A stretch of 64,000 nucleotides of DNA from Inia geoffrensis (Eukaryota; Chordata; Mammalia; Artiodactyla; Iniidae), in contig CM070904.1 in assembly GCA_036417435.1 (NCBI GenBank), positions 61,512,408 to 61,576,407 on the forward strand, read 5' to 3'. A program made the position numbers and the translations under genes. Numbering within the stretch: position 1 is the first letter of the stretch; each line of letters opens with the position of its first letter. Shown piece after piece: positions 1-12,367 of this stretch. Under the pieces are notes generated by a model that worked only from the letters and a program-made list of their open reading frames with translations, was not told the origin of the DNA and made no database searches.

Positions 1-1249
1 CAATGCTATATTTCAGCAAATACCTACTGAATACTCATCTTGCTAAGCAACCATGCTCAAAACTGACTGAAATAAATTCCTATTAGTATTTTTAAAGCAA
101 ATGTCGACTTAGTTTAAGACTTTGTTTTAACTTTCTAGCCACATTACTATCTCCTCTATGAATTAAAGAAATAATATGACTCAAGAAATAGTACTTGAAA
201 TATATACTTAGCCAACTTTCCATTCTACATATATAATTCAAACAAGGTACTTGTTTCCTTTTAAAGAAACACTTGACAAGAATAAAAACAATGATGGCAA
301 CCAATTACATACTAATTAGGTGTGCTAAACACTGCATTCAGCACTGAACATGGCTTATCTCCTTTAATCTTCACAAGAACCCTAAGAGGCAGATACTATT
401 ATTATTATTGTTACTCTCATTTTTCAGATGAGAAAACTGAGGCTGAGAGGTCAGATTACTTGTTCAATCAAGGTCACACAGCTAAAACGTAACAAAGCCA
501 GATTTAAATTCAGATCTATTTGTCTCTGAATTATGCTCTAATTTTTAAACTACTTTCTGTAACAGTAAATCATGCATCCTTAACTAAAATTTATTACTTT
601 GAAAATAATAGAACAAGAGAAATTACAGCATGTTTGTCTAAGTTAAGCTTTAATTGGTGTCTTACTGAACTCCTGAATCCTCATAATCTGTAGAATTTGG
701 GATAATTCTGGTCTTCCTGCCACACAAGTGGTGCAAATCTATGGTTGTTTTAATGAAGTATGAAAAATATAGAAATTTAAGAGCCAAGCTCATCTTACTT
801 ATAAATGCAGAGAAATGAGAACTCAAAATAAAAGTATATTCATTGTAAGAACCGGACTCTAGTTTTCCACTGTAAGTTCAATATTTTTTTTAAAAAATCA
901 AACAAAGCTGAGAATAATTAATCAAACTCTATACTTCCCATACATATACTTTTCTACTTCAATAAAAAGCATGAGAAAAACCTGGCCTAATTACTCACTT
1001 TCGTGGCAGATGCCTATTTTTCTAGCTTAACACTTGAATACCTAGTCAGTTGTGCTGCCACCTAGCACACAGAGTGTGTTCTATTTTTTTGCACAGGATA
1101 AAAAGGACTGAGGAGTTAATTCTTGCACAAGAGCTTTAATATACCAGGCATAATACTATTCTTTTTGTTCAAGTTAATTACCACACTACTGCTTGAACAT
1201 TTTCAAGCTTTCCTCCTTTCCCTGAACACTGTTTGTAACAGATGTTTAC
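1..1249 (-). other. BAZ2B: BAZ2B intron downstream of the second coding exon (partial)
   Basis: Begins with the donor GTAAAC at 1249 on the minus strand and runs off the left edge, so the acceptor is not seen. It holds a MIR relic at 318-560. The rest (561-1249) is AT-rich sequence in which I see no gene or named repeat. Confidence 0.85.
318..560 (-). repeat. MIR SINE relic
   Basis: Contains the MIR core in reverse orientation: 'cagatgagaaaactgaggc', then 'caaggtcacacagcta' and a degenerate 'agatttaaattcag' stretch. Heavily diverged, as expected of an ancient mammal-wide SINE. Confidence 0.75.
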
Positions 1250-1438
1250 CTGGAAAAGACGCTAGTTGGGGATGTGCAGCTAAGGCTGTGGGTGTACCAA
1301 GTGTCCCCAAACCACCAAATTCTGAATGCCCTGAGCTGGCTGAATGCAGACCAAAGACTGGGTGGCTGACCACTGGGAAGGCACTCGACACTGTGGACAG
1401 GTTAAACAGGTGATCCCCAGCTGTTCTGAATAAATGTC
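1250..1438 (-). CDS. BAZ2B: BAZ2B second coding exon (about residues 49-111)
   Basis: Internal coding exon of BAZ2B, a regulatory subunit of ISWI chromatin-remodelling complexes that acts in the nucleus. Read on the minus strand it begins after a pyrimidine tract ending CTCCCAG and opens GA CAT TTA TTC, completing a Gly codon split with the previous exon. It then encodes 62 residues starting HLFRTAGD and ending HPQLASFP, followed by one base of the next Gly codon and the donor G|GTAAAC. The length of 189 nt keeps phase 1 at both ends. The translation is Ser/Gly/Leu-rich with no catalytic motif. It matches the N-terminal BAZ2B segment I remember, apart from a few substitutions, such as HL where I recall QP after HLFRTAGD. 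The surrounding open frame runs into intron on both sides and is not itself the gene boundary. Confidence 0.93.
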
Positions 1439-3097
1439 CTGGGAGGGAAAAAAACACACTTAAAGTTGTACTAGAAAAAAACAGATGAGATTTATCTGAT
1501 TTCAGCGTTCATAGTGGGTTAAAATTTATAATCGTTTATCTATTAAATTTTTATTGTACCTTTTTTCTTTCGCATTTCTGTTCTTCAAACCCTGCAGAAT
1601 GTTTCTAGAAACATGAAAGTACTCTAAAAATAATTAAAACGAATGGTATGACCTTATTTACTTTGAATTTTGAGATTTGAGAATGACGCTTTAAGTACAT
1701 AACTTTCACTAATTGTAAAGTTTGACCTGCCGAAGCGAGGCAAACTTTCTGCTAATACATGCACAGTAATATTTTATCAAAATTTTTTACTCAGAAGCAG
1801 GAAGATAAAAACATCTAGTTAATACGAAGTTGAAAATCAATAAAATAAATCCAGAATCCGTCACCAATTCATTACTCAAACTGTCATACACTCTAGGCAA
1901 AGAGTTCCTAGTTTCCATGTGCCAGAATTGAAGCTACGTTCTCCATCGAACATCTTTTAGGTGAGGAGAGTTGATACCAAGAATGGATTACATTCTAGCC
2001 TGATAAGGCAATGTACACGACAGCATAAAGATTTAATAAATAAACTTACTAATTTATTTCTAAATGCATCCGAGGGTGGTTATCAATATAAAAATCATTT
2101 TTAAACATCGTGATAGAAAGTTCATATTCAATCCAAACGTGTGGTTTTTCAATCTGTACGTTTACTCTAAAGAGAATCTAGTACTAAGTGTCATAACCCC
2201 AAGTTGCAGTGTTATACCATCAAAAACACAACTTATTTTTCATAGTTTGTAGGGATTTGGCAGAAGATTTGTTAATACTTGGAAATCTTCCTTTTACTTC
2301 CGGGAAATAATTAAGTTTCCCTGGCTTGATACTGTGAAAGCAGAATATCAAAACCCACACTCCAGGCTATCTTAAGAATTTACTGCATGAAAGCTATTGC
2401 GCTCTGTGTTAAAATAAACATAAGGCTTCCTTATTATCCTATTTATATCAGACCTGACTATGCACTGCAATATAGTTTCAATACAATATGTTTAAAGTAA
2501 ATTAAAAAATACAACTTAAAAATAAGTATATTTTTTGTTATCATTTAGGTATCAACAAAATCCCTCCTCTCTGCTTTTTTATTCACTGAAAACTAAGAGG
2601 AAGTCATCAAAGGGGTCACAGCGTACTCTCATTAACTAATATAAGCCTTATATTCTTTACTGAAATAACACTATATTTTTCATTGAAGTAGTAAGATTTA
2701 AATAGGTATCAAGTGTATCTTACATTAGCCTACAAGGTACAAAGTTCTGATTGAGGGTTGAGGTCCCACTATAACAAAGCAATTAGTAGATTTCATAGGG
2801 AAGATCCTCAAAGTGCCTTTACAAGGAAGGCTCACAAAGAAACTGAGGGAGGAGAACAAGGGAAGGATACAAACTTGAGTATATTTTCTAAGTCAGCCAA
2901 TCTTAGTTTTTGTTCATCAAAGCCTAAACAGAAAATCTGTGAATTTGGTACTTTTGTGTAATCAGAGTTCTAGACTGCAATTAGCACTGAAGTTAAGTCA
3001 AAACAAAATAGGGCATGCTACTGGAAGAAAGGAGGTTACTCAAATATCACTATTTTTAAGACTAGTGCTATGGCACCAGAAAGATTGTGTAAATTTT

Positions 3098-3121
3098 GGA
3101 GGGGTGGGGGGTGGGGGGGGA
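3098..3121 (+). repeat. G-run tract, potential G-quadruplex
   Basis: Runs of 2, 4, 6 and 8 G separated by single A or T bases. The G-rich strand is the non-transcribed plus strand, so the BAZ2B pre-mRNA would carry C-runs. Confidence 0.7.
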
Positions 3122-4369
3122 GAACAAATTCTCAAAAACGCAGCTAGTTTCTCTAAAAAAATGAGCCTGTGACATTAAGAGCCAGTGTTTATTTTCACAT
3201 GTGACTGCCTATAAAATCCCCGATTCTCACTAATCAATTCAACTTCCTGAATGACAGGTTCTTAATCAAATGTTTTATTTATAAACATACTATGATCTGT
3301 TACATTTCCTTCTACATCAGTTTTCTTGATAAGCAAGTTGAGCTAAACATTCAGTTTGTGAATTTTAGAATCATTTTTCATTTATATTTTATAAAATAAA
3401 AATTCTTAAATTATATTTGTCAACTATATATATGTAGCAGTGAATACAAAAAGTTTTGTGAGGTAAGCTCAAAACTACACAAAATATTATAAAAATTCAG
3501 AACACATTAAAATTATAAAGGGTCAGCAACTGACAGAAATACTTGCTAGTAAGCAGCATTCTTAGATGTATAGTTAAAACGTTAATTTTCTAATTGTGAA
3601 GAAATAAATGAGCTTAAACCTTGGAGTCTCATGAACAGAAAACATGAGTAATACCTGAATGAAGTTGTCACTCTTGCAGCAATAATTAAGAAACGATCTT
3701 ACACAACTTGATAATTTAAAAAGTTCTTTTTTTTTTAAACTCTAAAAAGAGTGATATCTAGAAAGAGCTGAATATAAAATTTCAACAAAATATGAGCTTT
3801 ATTCACCATAGATTCAAACTGGGGAAAAAAATATAGTCTTGTTCACAGAGTTATATCTATGCCTAGCAAAATTACGAAGAAGCTACCTTACCCTATTTTC
3901 TTATTCTTTCTTATAAAACTTTTGAAGATAATTAAAGCATAGAAAGTACTCGAGTGACAACAGAATCGATAGGGCCTCTTCCTTGTTGGTAAGAAAAGGT
4001 TCACGTCTGTATTTAGTAAAGAATATCAGGCCCACATTATAATGATTACAATGATACCATGCATTATTAAACACACACATTAGAGATTTTCTTTGCTTTA
4101 CATGGATAAAGTTATACAACAGAAGAGAAATAATTTCATATTACATTTAATAATCTTTACTAAATGTTTCCTTTATAGCAAGAATATAGAAGTCAGTGAT
4201 ACAAAAGTGTATCCTTCTCATTAAAAGGCTCTGTAATACTACATATAATTTTAGTATTGTTTTTGCCACTGCCTTTAAAAAAGAAGCCAGCTGCTAATTC
4301 CATGTAAAAACCTTCCAGAATAACTGTTCTTTATTCAACAGTTTCCATAATTCACACATTTCATGAACA

Positions 4370-4640
4370 TATCTATTAAGCACCAGGTGCTACATTTAGT
4401 AATTAGCATACAAGGATGAATAAGACATAATCCCTAGTCTTAAGGAACTCAATGGTTTGAACATAACTGAAATAGTATAAGACTGTTTTTCATACCACAA
4501 TGTATAAAACAAGTTAGTTAATATTTTAATATTATGAACGGGTACTGTCACATACAGGACTTAGTAACAGATCCCAAATACCTAAAACAGGGTCTTGTAC
4601 ATAGTAGATACACAATAAATATCTGTTGAGTGAATTGATT
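4370..4640. repeat. L2-like fragments
   Basis: 4370-4450 resembles the reverse complement of the L2 3' end (attaagcaccaggtgctaca, then 'aataagacataatccctag'). 4575-4640 resembles the forward L2 tail (acatagtagatacacaataaatatctgttgagtg with substitutions). The stretch between is AT-rich. Confidence 0.5.
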
Positions 4641-4779
4641 ACTCATTAAGAGCAGAAGAGGCACATCCATGGGACTGATTCCAAAGGGCTTCATCAGAAT
4701 AAGAAGTTGTCCTGAATTTTCATTTAGACTTGCAAGGATGCTTCTTACTAGTTTCCTTTTGCCTTACATGTCACCAACC

Positions 4780-5480
4780 CTGAGTCCTAATTTTTTTTTT
4801 TTTTAATTACCACTTGGCCCTTTATTTCTCCTTGATTCCATTTAGGCCACATGTTGGATTTGATCACATAAAATTCTACCACCTCCAAGATCTTAAATTC
4901 TTAAATTTTACTCTAACCACGGTTTCCACATTTCCATTTCCTTATTTCTCAGTATGACCGTTGGTCTCTCTCAGTCTTCTACCAGTCCCTTGACCCTATC
5001 TATCTCCTTCCCTCTCAATCCCATCTCGGCATCTCTCCTTGTTAACCTTGAAAGAAAACCCTTACACTTGTATGTCTACTTCCTCCTCACTTCTCAGAAT
5101 CTTTAATAGCTGTGCCAAGTCCAAACCTCCCTTCCATTTTGTCTGTAAAGGAACTTAAGTTTTCCTAACCACTAGATTCCATTAATCTTTGCCCTTCTCA
5201 TTTTTAACCTGTCCCTATAAATCTGGCATTGCTGATTACCTCTTCCTTATTAAAACCCATGTTTACCCTTAAGCTCTGGGTCATGGAACTATTTTGATGT
5301 TCTTCTTAACTATATTTTTCCATAATACTACTGTCCACTTTATTGGGTTTTCTTTTTTCTAAATGTAAGATTCTTAAAGATTTTGTCCAACTGTCTCTTT
5401 TTTCCTCTTTATGCTTTCTTCCTCAGTCATTTCATGGGCTTCCACTATTTTAACTATTGCTTCTATGCACATGAATTCTA
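4780..5480. other. Pyrimidine-rich stretch, unidentified
   Basis: C/T-rich on the plus strand, starting with a T-run at about 4791. It resembles the body of old L2 copies only loosely and has no open frame of interest. It leads into a clearer L2 tail at 5490. Confidence 0.35.
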
Positions 5481-5484
5481 AACT

Positions 5485-5600
5485 AGGATTTTAGCTCCCT
5501 GAGAGCAAAACTGAATCTCATTCACCTCGTTAATCCCCAATACCTGGCATAATCTGAAATATAACAGGTGCTTAATGAATGTTTCCCACTGTTGTATTTT
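5485..5600 (+). repeat. L2 3' end
   Basis: Reads 'gctccctgagagcaaaac', 'taatccccaatacctggca' and 'aggtgcttaatgaatgttt', a diverged version of the L2 3' terminus (stop-loss, cacatagtaggtgctcaataaa-type tail). Confidence 0.65.
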
Positions 5601-7151
5601 TGGTCACATTATTTCTTCTTCTTCAGACCCTCCATGCTTATATAACATGTTCTTTGACTTCTTTTGCCTTTTATAACCTTAACTATCCTTTCATAATCAT
5701 CTTAAAAAAACATTGCCCAAGAAGTATTCCTGAATCTCCCAGACAGATATGTTTTGGACCTCCTTTGAATATTCATGATTATTCACAATCTTTCATCATA
5801 CCATTACTAGGGTATAAGGTTATAAAGGAAAGAATCATTTCTTAATCATTTTTACTCTGTACAAAACACTGTATAAAGAAAACTGTTAGCGGTTGCAGGG
5901 ATAATACTTCATAATAATACCTGCTGTGGATAACTCTAAAATGGTAGTTTTCAATTCTTTGTTTCTCTCTTCCTTTAAAAAGCTAGAATAACCAGGAGTC
6001 ATTTTTAAGTGATAAAAATATATCTCACTTTTTTTCTCTGTTCCAATTATAAAAAGCATTCACAATGTTACTAAAAGCTCTTTGGGTAATTAGAAGCTAA
6101 TTTAATGACATCTATGTTGTGGCTTTAATCTTGTTATATACAGCAAGAGGGTGTTGTTTCGGTTACACCCTTTGGTTTCATTGCCAGGACAATGCCCTTC
6201 GCCTTCTCCAACTGTCTTGAAACTTCAAGCTACTGTTCACAAGGGGATTTTTGATCACAGACTGGAGATGACTCAGTGAACTCTACAACTACATTTACAA
6301 CAAAGCATAGTCTGTATTAACAAAAGAGCAGAATATCTTCTTATAGGAAACAAAAGACAACACAAGCCAAACCGGTTCTATTAGATTTAGGACTACAAAA
6401 ATAAGATTATTTGGATATTAGCATGCCCTACTTTTGGAGACGTAACTTTTTTCTACATTAATATAGCTAATAGCAGAAGATCCTCCCAAATAAAAACCTG
6501 TTATGATTAAAACTCTTCAATTTTGCTCAAAGAACACATTTGCAAACTGATAAATTACATCATAAAATGAAAATAGTTTTAGAACACCGTAATTATTCTT
6601 TTTTACAGATATTAACATTCAAGCGTAGTTTCAATATTATAAATGCAACTTTTATTAGTTTCCATTTTAACTGACAGGTAACAAGGTACACGTACTGCAT
6701 AATGAAAATATATGTCTGTAATGTCTAAACCCTCAACTTACGTTATAGTAAGCTGACTACTTTTTAGCAGAGCTTTTCAGATTGTACTAGCCAACCTATA
6801 TGTAAGTGATTAAAAGCAGTTACACAAAATGCCAGTGTCTCAGTAGCAATGCACGGTAACTGCAAGTGTCTTTATTAATATTAATGAACTTCATGCAGCG
6901 ACACAATAAGGGTTTTTCCCTCCCACAAGAAAAAAATAATATAAATACTGTACTAATGTCTTGAACCTACACTACCAGTGGACAAATCTCCTATCAATCA
7001 GGAAAAGCCCAAATAGCAAATTAAAACAAAATGATTACAAGGAATAAGTATCCTAAAGCATCTAAACTTTTTTAAAAAATCAAGGAGACTGCTTACTATG
7101 ACAGAATTCTACCTATGCTGTTTTTTGTGTGCTAAAAGGGTCTTTACTTTT

Positions 7152-7300
7152 TCACTGTTACACAAACTTGTTGCAACATGTCTTCTAACTCTTATCTCCA
7201 GTTCTTCAAACTGTTAGCACATTTTACAGCATTGGAAAATCAGCCTCTAGTATACAACCTGCAAAGTACAGTTAATCATCAAAAATGGGAGCACATTCAA
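7152..7300 (+). repeat. Local duplication, copy 1
   Basis: About 149 bp running from 'ttcactgttacacaaacttg' to 'catcaaaaatgggagcac'. It is repeated at 8971-9120 at close to 90 percent identity by eye. I do not recognise it as a named repeat. Confidence 0.85.
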
Positions 7301-7635
7301 ATATAGGTTACAAGAGTACTTTAACACTAGTAATAACCGAGTGTAATAAACAAAGTGGAATTACCGTAAATTAAAGAAATGCTCAAATTATTGGCCCATA
7401 TATTAAAATCCTTGAACATATTAATGTTTAAATATTCTGAAACTCACAATGTACAAATTCTACAAACTTGAACTTTGATTAAAGAACTAACAGAAAGAAT
7501 TCTATAGCTAATGGTGACAAAATATTCCCCCCAATAATCTTCATTTCATTCCTTTATTCTCATAACTTCTTTAGTACTTAACCTTTACATTTTAACATTA
7601 GAAAAGCATGGTATGGAAATAAAGTCTTTCATTTT

Positions 7636-8190
7636 ATTTTTAAGTATTTGCTTTGAGATTGTTTTAGACTTACAAGAGTTGCAAAAATAGTACAGAGTTC
7701 CAACTTCCCCTATGTTAACAACTTATATGATAAAAAATAATTTTCAAAGCCAAGAAGTTAACCCCGATTAATTAACTAAAATAAAGAATTTATTCAGATC
7801 TCATTAGCTTTTCCACTAGTGTCATTTTTCTGTGCTAAGATCCAATCTAGGATCTCACATTGCATTTAATTACTGTGTCTCCTTAATTTTCTCCAATTTG
7901 TGACAGTTCCTCAGTCTTGTCTTTCATGACCTTGATACATTAAAGAGTACTAGTCAGGTAGTTTGTAGAATGTATCTCAACGTGGGTTTGTCTGATGCTT
8001 TCTCATGATTAGAAGAGGTTAAACATGATTGGGAAGAGTACCCAATGTGTCCTTCTCAGCACAACGTATCTGGCGTCTGTGATGTTGCTATGTGGTGCTG
8101 GTGATATTAACTTTGATCACTCGGTTAAGTTAGTATCTGCCAGGATTCAATATAAAGTTACTAATTTCCTTTCAAACAGTCTTTTCATTA
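7636..8190. repeat. Ancient interspersed repeat, L1M-like
   Basis: Carries phrases common to an old mammalian repeat: 'gttgcaaaaatagtacagag', 'gatccaatctaggatctcac', 'gtttgtctgatgctttctca', 'taactttgatcactcggtta'. I believe it is an L1M 3' UTR relic but cannot fix the subfamily or strand. The open frame starting at 8025 is incidental. Confidence 0.5.
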
Positions 8191-8224
8191 GAAAAAAAAA
8201 AAAAATCATTAAAAGTCTAGGTAG

Positions 8225-8543
8225 GGCTTCCCTGGTGGCGCAGTGGTTAAGAATCCGCCTGCCATTGCAGGGGACACAGGTTCGAGCCCTGGTCCGGGAA
8301 GATCCCACATGCCATGAAGCAACTAAGCCCGTGTGCCACAGCTACGGAGCCTGTGCTCTAGAGCTGGTGAGCCACAACTACTGAGCCTGTGTGCCACAAC
8401 TACTAAAGCCCACGCGCCTAGAGCCTGTGCTTCGCAACAAGAGAAGCCACCGCAGTGAGAAGCCCGTGCGCCACAATGAAGAGTAGCCCCCGCTCGCCTC
8501 AACTTGAGAAAGCCCGCAGGCAGCAATGAAGACCCAACACAGC

Positions 8544-8576
<33 letters not shown>
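8225..8576 (+). mobile_element. CHR SINE, type B
   Basis: Full-length head, repeated 'gccacaactactgagcc' body and an uninterrupted A-tail of about 30. Flanked by the TSD AAAGTCTAGGTAG (ends at 8224; repeated after the tail to 8586). Inserted near the end of the old L1-like repeat. Confidence 0.95.
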
Positions 8577-8580
<4 letters not shown>

Positions 8581-8970
8581 AGGTAGCCTTGGGAACAAAA
8601 TTTACTACTCTACATAACACTGAACATGGTGAACAAGATTCTGATTCAGTTCAGCCAATGATGTACCAATCTTCAGGCAAATGACTATTCTTCAAAGATA
8701 GGAGCAGCTGCTCTTTTGTAAAAAAGCATTTTTGTTAGTTCTAATGAAAGAATTTAGAGTTCACAGATTAAAATACTAAAATTACACTATATTTTATATA
8801 TGTTTCTATATTCAAATATAGATGTACTTTATTTTTATAATGAAATATAAAAAATAACAGTGAAAACAATCTAATTCTAAAATCTTATTTTACTTATGTT
8901 TCAATAAAGAAGTCTTTGTTTTCCCATAATGAACAAAAATTACTAAAACCAACTTTGAAAAACACACCTT

Positions 8971-9120
8971 TCATTGCCACATAAACTTGTTGCAACATGT
9001 CTTTAAACTCTTTTCTCCAGTTCTTTAAACTATCAGCATAGTTTTACAGCATTGCAAAATCAGCCTCTAGTATACAACCTGCAAAGTACAGCTAATCATC
9101 AAAAATGGTAGTGCATTAAA
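8971..9120 (+). repeat. Local duplication, copy 2
   Basis: Second copy of the 7152-7300 segment, offset about 1.8 kb in direct orientation. The longest identical run is the shared 'cagcctctagtatacaacctgcaaagtacag' region (9061-9091). A type B SINE lies between the copies. Confidence 0.85.
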
Positions 9121-9149
9121 ATGTGGATTAAAATAAAAGTCATATATTA

Positions 9150-9575
9150 ATTTGCTGGGGCTGCCATAACAAAGTACCACAAACTGGGTGACTTGAACAA
9201 CAGAAATTTATTGGCTCATTTCTGGAGGCTACAAAAGTCTGCAAGCAGGGTGTGGGCAAGGCCATGCTCCCTCTGAAGGTACTAAGGAAGGGTCTGTTCC
9301 ACCCTTCTCTCCTAACTTTTGGTAACCTCGGGCATTTTTCCTATGTCTTCACATGGGCTTCTTTCTGTACACATCTCTGTGTCTAAATTCCCCCATTTTA
9401 ATACGATACCAGTCATTTTGGTTTAGAGCTCACCCTAATAACCTCATTTTAACTTGATTACCTCTTTTAAGGAGCCAATTTCCAAACAGGTCACATTCTG
9501 AGGAAGCAGGGATTAAGACTTCAACATATTTTTGGGAGGAGGAAGAAACAATTTTATCCATAACCCTAGGTTCAT
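9150..9575. repeat. Old interspersed repeat, family not named
   Basis: Begins 'gctggggctgccataacaaa' and continues with 'aacaacagaaatttattgg', 'tcttcacatgggcttc', 'taataacctcattttaactt' and 'cacattctgagg...ttcaacatat'. I know this as a very common mammalian repeat but cannot assign its family safely. Confidence 0.6.
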
Positions 9576-9678
9576 CTTTAAGATTACTTAGTTGATTTGA
9601 AGGCATTACCTTTCTTTAGTAAGTTACCTATAAAATTCTAATTAAAACGCTGAAGTTCCACTCATGAAAGTTAGGTAA

Positions 9679-10024
9679 GGACTCCCCTAGTGGCGCAGTG
9701 GTTAAGAATCCGCCTGCCAACGCAGGGGACACGGGTTCGAGCCCTGGTCCGGGAAGATCCCACACATACCGCGAAGCAACTAAGCCCGTGCACCACAACT
9801 ACTGAGCCTGCACTCTAGAGCCTGTGAGCCACAACTACTGAACCTGCATGCCACAACTACAGAAGCCCGTGCTCCTACAGCCCATACTCTGCAATGAGAA
9901 GCCACTGCCATTAGAAGTGCACTCACCGCAAGGAAGAGTAGCCCCCACTCGCCACAACTAGAGAGAGCCTGCGCACAGCAACGAAGACTCAAAGAAGCCA
10001 TGCATAAATAAATAATTTTTTTTA
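9679..10024 (+). mobile_element. CHR SINE, type B
   Basis: Head 'ggactcccctagtggcgcag' through a body of acaactactgagcc units to an AAATAAATAATTTT tail. TSD AAAGTTAGGTAA at 9667-9678 and 10025-10036, identical on both sides. Confidence 0.95.
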
Positions 10025-10559
10025 AAAGTTAGGTAAAATATATTTCAAAGATACCTGGTGCCTTGTGATCAAACCCTTCATTAAATAAATCTACTGAAAG
10101 GCAAAAAAAGCTAGAGAGTTGAACATTCCAGGGCCTTTATTTGTGACTTAGAGATATCTAGAATATAGACAACTAAAAAACAATTATTCTTATAATAGTT
10201 CATACTATAATATAAATACTCAAAGAGACTAAAACTTTGGCTTTATATCCAAACCCTCAAGAATAAGCCTATCTCATTCTCTTGACGATTCTCTATTGAC
10301 TGTAAATGTAAGCTCCATCTTTTAAATAAGAAGTTCTAATTAATAACTTTGGATTTTCAGGGTTTATTTATTCAATGCCTTGTCAGTAAGGTCTGATCTT
10401 TTAAGATTCTTTACCCTGTGGCTTATAATGCCCATCTCTAACTAAAATCAGCACAGTTATTTGGTATTACCAGAGCAAAGCATAATACAGCCTAGAAAAC
10501 TTATTAATTAGAGTAAATTTACCATTTAATTTGCAAGTCCTATTCCTGCAAGTTCACCT

Positions 10560-10870
10560 CTCCTTCCCTCCCTTTCTTCAACAATTGTTTCTTGAGCATA
10601 TATTTTGTGCCAGGCACTGACTGGATACATATCAATCAAAAAAACCGTGTGGTCCCTGCCTTTTAAATGTAGAGGAAGGGACAAATAAGTAAAACAACAC
10701 CAAATCTATAGTCATAAACTGTGAAGAGTACTATGGAGGAAATTACTAGGTGCAAAAACAGGTAATAGTAGAGCAATTACCTAGACACTATGAACAGAGG
10801 AGACTTCTCTAATGTCTCAGGACACTTAACCTGAGACAAAGCATGAAAATCAGCCTTGTGCCGTTCCTCT
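10560..10870 (-). repeat. L2 fragment
   Basis: Reverse complement of the L2 3' region: 'ttgagcatatattttgtgcc', 'aggcactg', 'gtggtccctgcc', followed by 'gtgaagagtactatggagg', which fits the L2 part just upstream of the tail. Confidence 0.65.
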
Positions 10871-10924
10871 AAGACAAAGAGAGAACATGGTTGAGACCCT
10901 GAGTTGGGATTCGATCGTGGAGGG

Positions 10925-11310
10925 TATATCAGTTAGGTTGAAAAGTACAAAACATCCAGCTTAAAATGGCTAAGTGAAAGGTAAACGTATTGATTCACAT
11001 AACATAAAAGCATTCGGAAAAGGCACACTTCAGATAAAGAAGGTTGGTTGAAAGCTTACTGGGACTTAGTTTCTCTTTCGTCTCTTTGCTCTACTTCCTC
11101 AGATAGGCCCTTCCTTTTAGGTTTGTGGGACAAAAGGGTATCCTCCCTCACCAGTCCCAGTAAAAATCCTAGAACGGAATCTCTTTGCCTTTGATTAGTC
11201 TCATGTGCCTTCCTTAACCAATCACTTAAACATCGTTGTGTGGGAAATATGATGTTTGGATTGGCTAGATTGTGTCACATGTCACCCCTGGAGTCTCAGG
11301 TGAAAATTTT
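10925..11310. repeat. Unidentified old repeat-like segment
   Basis: Has the texture of a decayed interspersed repeat, from 'ggtatatcagttaggttgaa' to 'gtcacccctggagtctcagg', but I cannot name it. No coding potential seen. Confidence 0.3.
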
Positions 11311-11334
11311 TTGAAAAAAGAAAGTGATTCATTT

Positions 11335-12290
11335 TGCAGGGGACAACTTCAGGTAATGGTGGAGTAGTAGTGAAGTGGCCACACAAATCATCCACAGAAA
11401 ATAATTATAAAAATGTGATTTAAAACAACAACAAGGGACTTCCTGGTGGTCCAGCGGTTAAGACTATGCACCCCTAAAGCAGGGGCCCCGGGGGTTCAAT
11501 CCCAGGTCAGGGAACTAGATCCCGCATGCCGCAACTAAGAGCCCACATGCAGCAACTAAAAGATCTCGCATGCTACAACTAAAGCCTGGTGCAGCCAAAT
11601 AAATAAATAAATATCAAAAAACAACAACAACAAAACTAAAGATACTGGAAAGCATCCCAAAGCAGAGGAAAGACAGAGGAAAGTTTAATCTGGAAAAAAT
11701 GGTAACAATAAGGGGTGAGAAGTGTGACTTTGTGGCTTTCTGGTCTGATACTGCTGTCTAAACCTCACAGCTATAACTCCAGAAAACAGTGGAAGATGAA
11801 ACAGCAGGCTTATCAACTAAAGGTGCCAGAGGCCAGACTCCAGGGCTAAGAGAACATCAGGAAATCAGGAAATTTAAAGGCGAAATCTTGGCAGTGATCA
11901 AACCACAGAAAGAAGGAGACTCAAATTCAGAGATTAAACTTCCCAAGTGCCTAGCTAAAAGTACACTGTGCATGGGGCACCACAAAAGAGCCAGGAGAGA
12001 ACGTACAGAAAGACAGAGCTACACACAGCAGATCTGTTCAATTTGATGTATTCCTTAATTGAGTGCATACCTTCACCATGATTAGAAAGCCTGAAGTGTC
12101 AGAGAACAGAGTCGAAAGCTGCCAGAGCAGCTGGAAATAAAGGGTAATCTTAGGAGCAAGGAAACCACAAGAGAAGGAGATGTATCTCTGCCATGTAGTT
12201 GGCTGACCCAACAACTTTCACAGGCACAGAGGAGACCCACAGGGGGCCAGCCTGCAAAAGTGGCAGTGGGAAGCCAAAAAACAGAGCACA
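11335..12290 (+). repeat. Possible L1 5' region relic
   Basis: Purine-rich sequence in the style of L1M 5' UTRs ('aggtaatggtggagtag' near the start, 'caggcacagaggagac' later), leading directly into ORF2-like sequence at 12291. Interrupted by the SINE at 11435. The frames at 11789-12046 and 12082-12354 have no recognisable product. Confidence 0.35.
11435..11616 (+). mobile_element. CHR SINE, type C
   Basis: Head 'gggacttcctggtggtccag', then 'ggtcagggaactagatcccg' and a 'gcagccaaataaataaataa' tail. Flanked by AAAACAACAACAA on both sides; this TSD is low complexity and so less decisive. Confidence 0.9.
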
Positions 12291-12345
12291 TATCATTAGT
12301 ATGTTTTTTGACCACAATAAAACTAAAATGGACATCAACTGAAAC

Positions 12346-12367
12346 ATTTAACATTTAAATGTTAAAT
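12346..12367. repeat. 22-bp perfect palindrome
   Basis: TTTAACATTTAAATGTTAAA plus one matching base on each side reads the same on both strands. It lies in the L1 fragment. Confidence 0.9.

Noticed and set aside
8225..10024. Repeated 'acaactactgagcc' units as a CRISPR-like or satellite array
   Set aside because: They are the internal repeats of type B SINEs and are not separated by unique spacers.
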